From ENR-C20 sp942493145 (GTDB taxonomy: Bacteria > Bacillota > Clostridia > Acetivibrionales > DTU013), in NCBI GenBank assembly GCA_942493145.1, contig OW818679.1, positions 3,038,001-3,102,000 of the forward strand: a stretch of 64,000 nucleotides of DNA, in the 5' to 3' direction. This document shows positions 24,609-33,372 of the stretch, piece after piece. The notes beneath the pieces are model-generated. The model had not been told where the DNA came from and did not search any database. It worked only from the letters and a program-made list of their open reading frames with translations. The translations under genes and the position numbers were made by a program. The first letter of the stretch is position 1. Each line of letters opens with the position of its first letter.

Positions 24609-27323
24609 TTAAGGCTTTCTCGAAGTCTTTATTCCTTTACCTGCACTTCCGTTTCTTCCACCGGTTCCACTCTTTCCACGGGATCCACTTCTGCCACTGC
24701 CACTGCCACTGCCACCGCCGCTTCTGCCTCCGCTGCTTTTCCCGCCGCTGCTGCCACTTCTGCCTCCACCGCTTCTATTTCCACTGCCACTGTTCGCACT
24801 GCTGCCTTTCCCGCTGCCGCCGCTTCTTCTGCCACCGCTGCTTCTGCCAGCTCCATTATCACCGCGTTTATCATTCATACGATTTCCGGCTTTGTCGGGT
24901 TTGTGCGATGCTTTTACTCCAGTTTCATTTCCGCCTTCACCAGCGCCCTGCTGTCCATTGTTCTCCAGCAGGAAATCCAGCTGTCTGGAGGCTATATCCG
25001 CTCTGGCCACCCTGATGACCACTTTCTCACCAATCCTGTATATCTTCTTTGTGCGCTCGCCTATCAGGCAATAATGCTTGTCGTCGAAAATATAATAATC
25101 ATCTTCCATATTGCTCATTTTCACAAGGCCTTCAATAGTGTTCTCCAGTTCAATGAACATACCGAAGGAGGTCACATGTGAGATCACACCTTCAAACACT
25201 TCGCCCTCTTTGGACTTCATATACTCGACCTTTTTCAGGTCCTCGGTCTCCCTTTCAGCTTCATCTGCAGCCCTTTCCCTTTCAGAGCATTGCCTGGCAA
25301 TTTCCGGGAGCTTTTTCTTAAGGGCTTCATCCCTGCTTTCCTTTACTTTCCCTTTAAGATATTCCTTCATTATCCGGTGGATGATGAGGTCGGGATACCT
25401 TCTGATTGGGGATGTAAAATGGCAATAGTACTTCGCAGCCAACCCGAAATGACCCAGATTCTCGTTGCTGTAGCGGGCTTTCGCAAGGCTTCTCAGCATT
25501 ATATTACTGACAATGGCCTCTTCCTTCGTTCCTTTCACCTTTTCAAGCAGCTCCTGCAGTGCCCTGGGATGTATCTTGCTTATACCTTTGAGGTGATAAC
25601 CCAGATTGGCAGTAAACTCAGCGAAGGTCTGAATCTTTTCGGCATCCGGATCTTCATGGACCCTGTATACAAATGGCGTCTCAGCCCAGTAAAAATGCTC
25701 CGCTACTGTCTCGTTGCATACCAGCATAAATTCTTCGATGATATTGTTTGCAATTGTCATCTCGTATTTTCTGACCTCAACTGGCGCCCCTTTTTCATCA
25801 AGAATGATCTTTGATTCATCAAAATCAAAATCAATAGCACCCCTTTGCTTCCTTTTCCTTCTCAAAATAAGGGCCAGCTCCTCCATCATCCTGAACTCAG
25901 GCATGAGAGCTTCATACCTCTCTATCAGCTCACTGTCCTTCTCCACAAGGATCTTGTAAACATTGGTATAAGTCATTCTTTCATTGATATTAATTACACT
26001 TTCGAAAATCTCATGGCTGAAAACCCTTCCGGAGTTGTCGATGTCCATGAAAACCGAGAATGCCATCCTGTCGATCTGCGGATTGAGGCTGCATATACCA
26101 TTGGATAATTTCTTCGGCAGCATCGGAATGACCCTGTCCACCAGATATACGCTGGTCCCTCTCTTGAGCGCTTCCTTGTCCAGTTCGGACCCCTCTTTCA
26201 CATAGTAGCTTACATCAGCGATATGAACACCGAGCCGGAACTTGCCGTCAGGCAGTTGTTCAATGGAGACAGCGTCGTCAAGGTCCTTTGCATCCTCTCC
26301 ATCGATGGTCACCATCTTAATATCCCTGAGGTTCCGTCTGCCTTTGGACATCGCTTCATCGACATTAGTCGGTATGCCTTCTGCTTCTCTTATGACTGCC
26401 TCCGGAAACTCAGCATTGAGATTATAGGCACGGATGATTGAAAGTATATCGGTACCAGGATCGTCCTTGTTTCCTATGATTTCAACGATCCTGCCCTCTG
26501 CACTCCGCCTGTTGTCCGGCCACTTGATAATTTCTGCGATCACCTTCTGTCCGGGCTTTGCACCGTTGGTCTCATCCTTGGGAATGAATATGTCTCCCGG
26601 GATCTTGCGGTCATCAGGTATTACAAAACCAAAATACCTGCTCTCCTCGAATGTACCGACAATAGTGGAATTTGCGCGCTTAATGATCCTGATGATTTCA
26701 CCCTCGGCCCTCTTATCCCCAGAGACCTTTTTCATCACCCTTGCTATGACCCTGTCATTGTTCATCGCTCCACCGATGCTGTCGGCCGGGATGAATATAT
26801 CCTTCAGATCCTCATCATCTGGCCTTAAAAAACCGAATCCCCTGTCATTCCCAAGCAGGCAGCCTACCACCAGGTTCATTCTTTCCGGGGTGCTATACCT
26901 GTCCTTGTGGGTTTTAAAAAGTTCTCCATCCTGCTCCATTTCATTTATAAGCTGTCTGAAGTATTCAGTATCGGCTTTGGGCACATCAAGGACCATTACA
27001 AGCTCATCAAATCTAAGGGGCTTGTATGCATCCTCCTTCATAAAGCCAAGAATCTTTGTCTTTCGCTCCTTCAGCTTTTCTTCATTTTCGATTGTTACCG
27101 CCTCAATATCGATTTTTGTCGTCTCAACACCGGTTTTCGCTTTCTTTTTACCAGTTTTCGCCTTCTCTGAATCTGTTTTTGTCGTCTCTGAATCTGTTTT
27201 CGCCGTCTTTTTACCGGTTTTTGCCGGTTTAGTTACTTCAGGCGCTACAGGATCGTTTCCGACGTCCATTATATTTGTATCATTATCTACATCTGGATTT
27301 TTCGTTTTCTTTTCTTTCTTCAT
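24609..27323 (-). CDS. rnr: Ribonuclease R with long low-complexity tails
   Basis: 904 residues, longer than the usual 700-810. Order: a Lys/Thr-rich N-tail (about 1-65, repeats of KTGKK and KTDSE), a winged-helix/cold-shock region, the RNB catalytic domain with DGEDAKDLDDAVS near 345 (Asp metal ligands), an S1 domain (GEVFEGVISHVTSFGMFIEL, about 715) and a roughly 110-residue Gly/Ser/Arg tail (SGGRRSGGSGKGS, RSGGGSGSGSG). The enzyme degrades structured RNA 3' to 5' and works with trans-translation. The basic tails probably add RNA or ribosome affinity. Spurious long frames on the other strand come from this biased sequence. In many Clostridia smpB and tmRNA follow rnr; neither is seen here. 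Confidence 0.95.
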   Translation of the reverse strand: MKKEKKTKNPDVDNDTNIMDVGNDPVAPEVTKPAKTGKKTAKTDSETTKTDSEKAKTGKKKAKTGVETTKIDIEAVTIENEEKLKERKTKILGFMKEDAYKPLRFDELVMVLDVPKADTEYFRQLINEMEQDGELFKTHKDRYSTPERMNLVVGCLLGNDRGFGFLRPDDEDLKDIFIPADSIGGAMNNDRVIARVMKKVSGDKRAEGEIIRIIKRANSTIVGTFEESRYFGFVIPDDRKIPGDIFIPKDETNGAKPGQKVIAEIIKWPDNRRSAEGRIVEIIGNKDDPGTDILSIIRAYNLNAEFPEAVIREAEGIPTNVDEAMSKGRRNLRDIKMVTIDGEDAKDLDDAVSIEQLPDGKFRLGVHIADVSYYVKEGSELDKEALKRGTSVYLVDRVIPMLPKKLSNGICSLNPQIDRMAFSVFMDIDNSGRVFSHEIFESVININERMTYTNVYKILVEKDSELIERYEALMPEFRMMEELALILRRKRKQRGAIDFDFDESKIILDEKGAPVEVRKYEMTIANNIIEEFMLVCNETVAEHFYWAETPFVYRVHEDPDAEKIQTFAEFTANLGYHLKGISKIHPRALQELLEKVKGTKEEAIVSNIMLRSLAKARYSNENLGHFGLAAKYYCHFTSPIRRYPDLIIHRIMKEYLKGKVKESRDEALKKKLPEIARQCSERERAADEAERETEDLKKVEYMKSKEGEVFEGVISHVTSFGMFIELENTIEGLVKMSNMEDDYYIFDDKHYCLIGERTKKIYRIGEKVVIRVARADIASRQLDFLLENNGQQGAGEGGNETGVKASHKPDKAGNRMNDKRGDNGAGRSSGGRRSGGSGKGSSANSGSGNRSGGGRSGSSGGKSSGGRSGGGSGSGSGRSGSRGKSGTGGRNGSAGKGIKTSRKP

Positions 27324-27410
27324 TTCGTTACCTCTTTATTTTTCTTTCTTATATGACATTTCTCTTCCTTACCTCTTTATTATACCTTTTTTGCATATAT
27401 AATAAACAAA

Positions 27411-27440
27411 GGGCTGTTCAAACTACTCACTGAACAACCC
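27411..27440 (-). terminator. Terminator after the HD-domain gene
   Basis: GGGCTGTTCA (27411-27420) pairs with TGAACAACCC (27431-27440) with one mismatch; TTTGTTT follows on the minus strand. It separates the HD gene from rnr. Confidence 0.65.
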
Positions 27441-27491
27441 CATCTCAGAATAATTCATATTTTTATCCGGACTCACATTCCGGTGTGCATG

Positions 27492-28043
27492 CTATAGACC
27501 CAATTCGTCCGATATGCCTTTCATCGCTTCCAGTGATAGCTCCATGAACTTTTCCAGTTCCAGATCCAAATCACTGCATGACTTTATCTGTTCCCTGTTT
27601 GCCCCCTTGGCAAAGGACTTTTCATTCATCCTTTTCAAAAGGAATTCCACATCCACATCTGCAAGCTTCTTTGAAGGCAGGATAAGCGCCCCGGCGGTTA
27701 TCAATCCGGATACAGGATCCGAACAGAATAAAGCCTTGTCAATCTTCCTGTGCCTGGGCAGACCGTGTACTTCATTATGCGCCTTAACAGCATAGATGAT
27801 TTCCTCTTCGACACCAAGATTGCCCAGAATCTCAGCCCCCATGATGCTGTGCATTGCCGGGTCATCTGACGTCCTGTCATAATCGATATCATGCATCAGT
27901 CCGGCAAGGCCCCAGTCCTGCTCATTCTCTCCCAGATGCAACGCAAGCCTTCGCATTATGGCCTCCACTGCAAGTGAATGTTTTATAAGGTTTTTTGTCT
28001 TCAATCTGGCATTAAGTTCAGTAACCGCCTGTGCCCTGTCCAT
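27492..28043 (-). CDS. HD-domain hydrolase
   Basis: 183 residues. The metal-binding HD site is in GLMHDIDYDRT, with an earlier His in KHSLAVEAIM and later HNEVHGLPRHR, the usual layout of HDIG-type phosphohydrolases. ALFCSDPVSGLITAGALILPSKK is typical of a clostridial subfamily with no assigned role. AAGGAG lies 9 nt before the ATG at 28043; upstream in-frame ATGs overlap that site. secG ends 66 nt upstream. Confidence 0.85.
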   Translation of the reverse strand: MDRAQAVTELNARLKTKNLIKHSLAVEAIMRRLALHLGENEQDWGLAGLMHDIDYDRTSDDPAMHSIMGAEILGNLGVEEEIIYAVKAHNEVHGLPRHRKIDKALFCSDPVSGLITAGALILPSKKLADVDVEFLLKRMNEKSFAKGANREQIKSCSDLDLELEKFMELSLEAMKGISDELGL

Positions 28044-28108
28044 CAACTTCATCTCCTTCATAAGAAAAAAGACCATGTATCTCTACACAGTCTGTTTCGC
28101 CATAAGAA

Positions 28109-28360
28109 TTATTTCAGTAACATGAACAGTACAATGGAGGTTACGAGGAATGCTATTGCTGCAAAAGAAGTATACTTGCTAAGCAATGCATCGATTGTCC
28201 TGCCCTTGTTTTTCCCGAAGAATGTTTCTGCACCACCTGCTATTGCGCCCGACAATCCTGCGGATTTACCTGACTGAAGAAGCACTATTACTATGATTGA
28301 TAATGAAAACAATATATGCAGTATTGAAACAATAATCTGTCCTGCTGTCAAAAAAAACAC
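28109..28360 (-). CDS. secG: Preprotein translocase subunit SecG
   Basis: 83 residues with two membrane helices and the family's IVIVLLQSGKSAGLSGAI loop followed by AETFFGKNKGRTIDALLSK. It aids SecYEG/SecA protein export. It lies between eno and the HD/rnr genes, a common clostridial order. GGAGGTG precedes the ATG. Confidence 0.93.
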   Translation of the reverse strand: MFFLTAGQIIVSILHILFSLSIIVIVLLQSGKSAGLSGAIAGGAETFFGKNKGRTIDALLSKYTSFAAIAFLVTSIVLFMLLK

Positions 28361-28438
28361 CTCCTGAAAATCAGTAACTGGTCAAAAATCAGACAAAACA
28401 AATTTTAACACAGTTTTTACAAAAAAACAAGCCAAAAG

Positions 28439-29734
28439 TTACTTTAGGTTGAACCATGCCTCAAGCCCCGGATAAATTGCCGCTTCTCCCAGCTCTTCCT
28501 CTATCCTGAGCAGCTGATTGTATTTGGCAACACGGTCGGTTCTTGAAGGCGCCCCTGTCTTTATCTGACCGGAGTTGGTGGCGACTGCTATATCAGCAAT
28601 AGTAGCATCTTCCGTCTCTCCTGATCTATGGGAGATGACCGCTGTATATCCGGCCCTGTTTGCCATCTGTATGGCGTCAAGGGTTTCGGTGAGTGTGCCT
28701 ATCTGGTTAACCTTGATAAGAATTGAGTTGGCTACGCCCATCTCAATACCTTTCCTGAGCCTTTCAGTGTTGGTGACAAACAGGTCGTCCCCAACGAGCT
28801 GAATCTTGTCTCCCAGTTTTTCAGTGAGCATCTTCCAGCCTTCCCAGTCTTCTTCAGAAACACAGTCCTCCAGAGATATTATCGGATACCTTTCAGCCAG
28901 ATCGGCCCAGTAATCGATCATTTCCTTTTTGGTCTTCCTGATATCTGACTTCCAGAAGAAATATGTCCCATCCTCCTGATACATTTCAGTCGCAGCCGCA
29001 TCGACAGCGATCATAAAATCCCTCCCGGAAACATATCCTGCTTTCCCTATGGCCTCAACTATTACCTCCAGGGCTTCCTCGTCGGTCTTAAGATTGGGTG
29101 CAAAACCGCCTTCATCGCCGACTGCAGTGGAATAGCCCCTGCCGCTCAGTACCTTCTTAAGGTTGTGGAACACTTCCGCGCACATCCTCAATGCATCTGC
29201 AAAGCTTATTGCTCCCACAGGCATTATCATGAACTCCTGGATGTTTACACTGTTATCTGCGTGCTTGCCACCATTGATGATGTTCATCATCGGTACCGGC
29301 AGGGTTTTTGCGTTTACGCCGCCTATATACTGGTACAGGCTCAGTCCCAGTGCTTCCGATGCCGCTTTGGCAACTGCAAGGGATACGCCCAGGATGGCAT
29401 TTGCACCGAGCTTTGCTTTGTTGGGAGTTCCATCAAGCTCGATCATCTTCATATCTATTTCCACCTGGTCAAAAACATTGAGTCCCTCGATTTCCGGGGC
29501 AATTATGCTGTTGACGTTGTCTACAGCCTTGAGCACCCCTTTGCCGAGGTACCTCTCCTTATCGCCATCTCTAAGCTCAATTGCCTCAAAAGCTCCGGTT
29601 GAAGCTCCCGAAGGCACTGCTGCCCTTCCGAGGAAACCTCCCTCTACTATAACCTCTACCTCGATTGTGGGATTCCCCCTTGAATCAAGGATTTCTCGCC
29701 CGTATACACTTTCAATCTCCAAATATTGTTTCAT
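28439..29734 (-). CDS. eno: Enolase
   Basis: 431 residues, full length. RAAVPSGASTG, GDEGGFAPNLK, LVGDDLFVTN and the signature ILIKVNQIGTLTETL are present, along with SHRSGETED. It converts 2-phosphoglycerate to phosphoenolpyruvate in the cytoplasm, Mg-dependent. GAGGAG precedes the ATG. It is last in the run gap, pgk-tpi, gpmI, eno, with a hairpin between gpmI and eno that may tune its level. Confidence 0.97.
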   Translation of the reverse strand: MKQYLEIESVYGREILDSRGNPTIEVEVIVEGGFLGRAAVPSGASTGAFEAIELRDGDKERYLGKGVLKAVDNVNSIIAPEIEGLNVFDQVEIDMKMIELDGTPNKAKLGANAILGVSLAVAKAASEALGLSLYQYIGGVNAKTLPVPMMNIINGGKHADNSVNIQEFMIMPVGAISFADALRMCAEVFHNLKKVLSGRGYSTAVGDEGGFAPNLKTDEEALEVIVEAIGKAGYVSGRDFMIAVDAAATEMYQEDGTYFFWKSDIRKTKKEMIDYWADLAERYPIISLEDCVSEEDWEGWKMLTEKLGDKIQLVGDDLFVTNTERLRKGIEMGVANSILIKVNQIGTLTETLDAIQMANRAGYTAVISHRSGETEDATIADIAVATNSGQIKTGAPSRTDRVAKYNQLLRIEEELGEAAIYPGLEAWFNLK

Positions 29735-29769
29735 AATCTGACTCCTCTCAAAAAAAACATGTATATTAT

Positions 29770-29803
29770 ATAAGTTGAATTAAGTTTTTTTAATTCAACT
29801 TAT
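29770..29803 (-). terminator. Stem-loop at the gpmI/eno junction
   Basis: 14-bp arms ATAAGTTGAATTAA (29770-29783) and TTAATTCAACTTAT (29790-29803). The arm includes the gpmI stop codon. It is AU-rich with no clear U-tract, so it is more likely an attenuator or processing site than a full terminator. Confidence 0.5.
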
Positions 29804-31332
29804 AAAAGCAATGATTCACCAGTCATTTCGGCGGGTTTTTCCAAACCCATCATATCCAGCATGGTAGGAGCAAGGTCTGCAAGCCTTCCGGGCTTGATTT
29901 TTCTTTCTCCCAGTCCTATGGCGATAAGTGGTACCTCGTTTGTGGTGTGGGCTGTGAATGGCCCTCCACTTTCATAATCAGTCATCTGCTCAGCATTGCC
30001 ATGATCTGCCGTAATCAGTGCCCTTCCACCCTGGGCGAGCACTTCGGGTATTATCCTGCCGAGGCATTTGTCGACTGCTTCAACAGCTGCCCTCGCTGCT
30101 TCGAATATCCCTGTATGGCCGACCATATCACAATTTGCAAAGTTCAATACAATAACATCGTATTCCTTTGATCGTATGCTTCCAACTACCTCATCCGTCA
30201 CCTCATATGCGCTCATTTCCGACTTCAGGTCGTATGTAGCCACCTTTGGGGATGGAATCAACTTTCTGTCCTCCCCTTCATACATGGCTTCCACTCCACC
30301 ATTGAAGAAGAAAGTGACATGAGCATATTTTTCAGTCTCTGCGATTCTCAGCTGCCTGTATCCCAGCCTGCTTATATACTCACCGAAGGTGTTTGTCAGA
30401 CTTTCAGGCTTGAAGGCAATGGTTACGTTGGGTATTGTGCTGTCATACTGCGTCATGCAGACATACTTAAGTGGGAAGATGCCGTTTGGTCTATCAAAGC
30501 CTTTGAAATCAGGATCCACAAAGGTTCTGGTTATCTCCCTTGCCCTGTCAGGTCTGAAATTGAAGAAAATGACCGAATCACCGCTCCCGATTGTAGCAGC
30601 TGGTTTCCCGGCTGTGACGACCACTGTAGGTTTAACAAATTCATCATATTCTTTCCTTGCATACGAAGCAGCAACAGCTTCATCCGCCGAAGCAGCTTCA
30701 ATTCCCTTTCCATAGACCAGGGCGTCATAGGCCAGTTTAACCCTGTCCCACCGGTTGTCCCTGTCCATGGCGTAGTAACGGCCCATTACACTTGCTATTT
30801 GGCCGGTTCCTGTCTCCTGCAGCTTCTTTTCAAGTTCCCTGACATACTCCCTGGCGCTATCCGGCGGCACATCCCTGCCGTCAAAGAAACAATGCACAAA
30901 TACATCCTGCAGTCCCTTCATCTTTGCAAGTTTAAGCAAAGCGTAAAGGTGAGTGTTGTGGCTGTGGACCCCTCCATCCGACAGTAATCCCATCAGATGG
31001 AGCTTTGTCCCATGATGTTTGCAATTGTCCATCACGTCGAGGAATTCCTTTTTTTCAAAGAAATCCCCGTCGTTTATGGATTTTGTAATACGCGTCAATT
31101 CCTGATAGACGATTCTGCCTGCGCCAATATTGGTATGCCCGACTTCCGAATTACCCATCTGCCCGTCGGGAAGACCCACATCCAGTCCGCTGGTCCGAAT
31201 CGCCACATGCGGATATTCTTTGAAATAGCTGTCCAGATTGGGCTTTTTCGCTGCCACAATGGCATTCCCTTCAATCCTGGGGTTTGTGCCGAATCCGTCC
31301 AATATTATCAATGCTACCAGTTTATCCTTCAT
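29800..31332 (-). CDS. gpmI: Cofactor-independent phosphoglycerate mutase
   Basis: 510 residues. LIILDGFGTN (metal site), NSEVGHTNIGAGRIV with the catalytic Ser, and the late NCDMVGHTG and LITADHGNAEQM metal ligands. Mn-dependent interconversion of 3- and 2-phosphoglycerate. The ATG follows a duplicated 12-bp unit that contains the ribosome site GGAGCATATA. pgk-tpi ends 65 nt upstream. Confidence 0.96.
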   Translation of the reverse strand: MKDKLVALIILDGFGTNPRIEGNAIVAAKKPNLDSYFKEYPHVAIRTSGLDVGLPDGQMGNSEVGHTNIGAGRIVYQELTRITKSINDGDFFEKKEFLDVMDNCKHHGTKLHLMGLLSDGGVHSHNTHLYALLKLAKMKGLQDVFVHCFFDGRDVPPDSAREYVRELEKKLQETGTGQIASVMGRYYAMDRDNRWDRVKLAYDALVYGKGIEAASADEAVAASYARKEYDEFVKPTVVVTAGKPAATIGSGDSVIFFNFRPDRAREITRTFVDPDFKGFDRPNGIFPLKYVCMTQYDSTIPNVTIAFKPESLTNTFGEYISRLGYRQLRIAETEKYAHVTFFFNGGVEAMYEGEDRKLIPSPKVATYDLKSEMSAYEVTDEVVGSIRSKEYDVIVLNFANCDMVGHTGIFEAARAAVEAVDKCLGRIIPEVLAQGGRALITADHGNAEQMTDYESGGPFTAHTTNEVPLIAIGLGERKIKPGRLADLAPTMLDMMGLEKPAEMTGESLLL

Positions 31333-31333
31333 T

Positions 31334-31357
31334 TATATGCTCCGATATATGCTCCGA
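31334..31357. repeat. 12-bp tandem duplication covering the gpmI ribosome site
   Basis: TATATGCTCCGA occurs at 31334-31345 and 31346-31357 (plus strand). On the coding strand each copy supplies a GGAG, so the leader carries two candidate ribosome sites 12 nt apart. Confidence 0.75.
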
Positions 31358-31397
31358 TTTTATCCTGCTCCCAGTCATAACCGGCAGCTATTTTTTG

Positions 31398-33347
31398 TTA
31401 CCTGTCATACTTCACTATCTTTTCGAAATCATCCAGCTTCAGACTTGCGCCGCCTACCAGCCCACCGTCTATGTCAGACATGTTGAACAGTTCACCCGCA
31501 TTCGCAGCAGTGACACTTCCGCCATACTGGATCCTGATCTTTTCTGCAGTCCCCTTGTCATAAAGGCCTTCTACGGTGTCCCTGATTATTGTACAAACCT
31601 CATTGGCCTGTTCATTTGTAGCTGTCCTGCCGGTTCCTATAGCCCATATAGGCTCATAGGCAATGACAAGCTGACCGACTGTCAGGGAATCAAGTCCCAG
31701 CAGGGCAATTTTGACCTGATACCTGACAATATCGGCTGTAACTCCCTGTTCCCTTTGAACCAGCGACTCTCCTACGCATATTATCGGCTTGAGGCAGTGT
31801 TTCAGGGCAGCGTGCACCTTTTTGTTTACCGTCTCGTCAGTTTCAGCAAAATACTGCCGTCTTTCCGAGTGTCCGATTATGACATACTCGACACCAAGCT
31901 CAGTAAGCATTAAAGGGGCTATCTCACCTGTAAAGGCGCCTTTTTCTTCCCAGTGCATGTTCTGTGCGCCCACCTTGATATCCGAACCCTTCACTGCTTT
32001 TACAGCAGCTGGGATGGCTACAAATGGTACACATACGACCACCTCGGTATCTGCACCGATAGTGCGTGACCTCAAGGATTCAATGAATTCAACCGCCTCA
32101 TCCGGGGTTTTGTTCATCTTCCAGTTACCGGCAGCTATTTTACGCCTTATTTTTTTTTTATCCATAAGCACCGCTATGCCCGGGAGTTCCTTTCCTTCGA
32201 GGAATTCAAGGGACGCTCCCCCACCGGTTGATATGTGTGTGATTTTGTCGGCAAAACCCAGCTGCTCCACTGCGGCCGCCGAATCACCGCCGCCTACGAT
32301 AGATATTGCTTTGGATTCGGCAACCGCCCTTGCTATTTCCCTGGTGCCCGCCGCAAAATTGGGGAATTCGAAAACTCCCATGGGGCCGTTCCAAACAATT
32401 GTGCCTGCTTTCCTTATCTCTTCGGAAAACTGTTCTATCGTGGATGAACCGATATCCATGCCCATCCAGTCATCCGGCATGGCATCTGAGGGTGCATATT
32501 TTATTTCCGTATCATTTTTAAATTCCCTGCCTACCATGCTTCCAAGAGGAAGCAGCAGCTTAACGCCCTTTTCAGCGGCTTTCTTCAGAAGTTCGCCGGC
32601 ATATTCCACTTTATCTGCTTCGCATATGGATTTGCCGATGGCATATCCTTTTGCCTTAAGGAAGGTATATGCCATACCTCCGCCGATTATCAGGGTATCA
32701 ACTTTATCCAGAAGGTTTTCTATGACACTGATCTTGTCGGAAACCTTGGCTCCTCCAAGTATTGCGACGAATGGCCTCTCTGGTTTTGAAAGGGCTTTGC
32801 CCATTATATCTATTTCTTTCTTGATTAAAAAGCCACAGACAGCAGGAAGGTAATCCGCCAGGCCTGCTGTTGATGCATGGGCTCTGTGCGCTGTACCGAA
32901 AGCGTCGTTAACGAATATTTCAGCCAGACTTGCAAGTTCCTTTGCGAAAGCGGGGTCGTTCTTTTCCTCTTCCTTATGGAACCTGACATTTTCGAGCATC
33001 AGCACTTCGCCTTCCTTGAGGGCTGTAGCCTTTGCATGGGCGTCCTCGCCAATGACGTCAGTCGCCATGATTACTGTTTTCCCGAGTAGCTCACCCAGCC
33101 TGACCGCGGCGGGCTTCATGCTGAATTTTGCTTCCGGTCCGCTTTTGGGTCTGCCGAGATGGGATACAAGTATCGTTTTCGCTCCCTTTTCAATCAGGTA
33201 CCTTATTGTCGGAAGAGCGCCGACGATCCTGTTATCGTCGGTTATCCGCCCATTATCATCCAAAGGCACGTTGAAATCTACCCTTGCGATAACTCTCTTA
33301 CCTTTGACATCTATATCTTCTATAGTCATTTTATTATACATGTCCAA
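31398..33347 (-). CDS. pgk-tpiA: Phosphoglycerate kinase-triosephosphate isomerase fusion
   Basis: About 649 residues in one frame. PGK, about 1-397: RVDFNVPLD, GGAKVSDKI and GGGDSAAAVEQLG are intact. TPI, about 400-649: AAGNWKMNK with the catalytic Lys, IIGHSERRQYF with the His and AYEPIWAIGTG with the Glu. Both halves look active. The join reads ..LMDKKK-IRRK.. across ten A (32150-32159 as T on the plus strand). Losing one A, or adding one, brings a stop within four codons, so slippage would release PGK alone. A similar bifunctional PGK-TPI is known from Thermotoga. Start: TTG at 33347 has AAAGG 9 nt upstream; ATGs at 33341 and 33329 are possible. An assembly error in the homopolymer is the main alternative, and would make two genes. 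Confidence 0.9.
   Translation of the reverse strand: MDMYNKMTIEDIDVKGKRVIARVDFNVPLDDNGRITDDNRIVGALPTIRYLIEKGAKTILVSHLGRPKSGPEAKFSMKPAAVRLGELLGKTVIMATDVIGEDAHAKATALKEGEVLMLENVRFHKEEEKNDPAFAKELASLAEIFVNDAFGTAHRAHASTAGLADYLPAVCGFLIKKEIDIMGKALSKPERPFVAILGGAKVSDKISVIENLLDKVDTLIIGGGMAYTFLKAKGYAIGKSICEADKVEYAGELLKKAAEKGVKLLLPLGSMVGREFKNDTEIKYAPSDAMPDDWMGMDIGSSTIEQFSEEIRKAGTIVWNGPMGVFEFPNFAAGTREIARAVAESKAISIVGGGDSAAAVEQLGFADKITHISTGGGASLEFLEGKELPGIAVLMDKKKIRRKIAAGNWKMNKTPDEAVEFIESLRSRTIGADTEVVVCVPFVAIPAAVKAVKGSDIKVGAQNMHWEEKGAFTGEIAPLMLTELGVEYVIIGHSERRQYFAETDETVNKKVHAALKHCLKPIICVGESLVQREQGVTADIVRYQVKIALLGLDSLTVGQLVIAYEPIWAIGTGRTATNEQANEVCTIIRDTVEGLYDKGTAEKIRIQYGGSVTAANAGELFNMSDIDGGLVGGASLKLDDFEKIVKYDR
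32147..32165 (-). promoter_or_regulatory. Slippery A10 junction between PGK and TPI
   Basis: Coding strand: ATGGAT, ten A, then TAAGG. Frame zero continues into TPI. With nine A the next codon is TAA; with eleven A a TAA follows after AAT AAG GCG. Runs this long are prone to polymerase slippage. The ATG at 32165 could also start TPI alone, but its only purine-rich sequence lies some 20 nt upstream. Confidence 0.6.
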
Positions 33348-33372
33348 GCAAATCATCCTTTCAATACATTAA

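Noticed and set aside
24578..25181. Two plus-strand open frames rich in Cys/His or Ser/Ala
   Set aside because: They lie antisense to the Gly/Ser/Arg tail of rnr; the composition is a by-product of that repeat, and there is no ribosome site.
26434..27402. 322-residue plus-strand open frame
   Set aside because: Antisense to the conserved RNase R core; Ser/Phe-rich with no family resemblance.
31789..32853. 354-residue plus-strand open frame
   Set aside because: Antisense to pgk-tpi, whose motifs are unmistakable; codon pattern mirrors the real gene.
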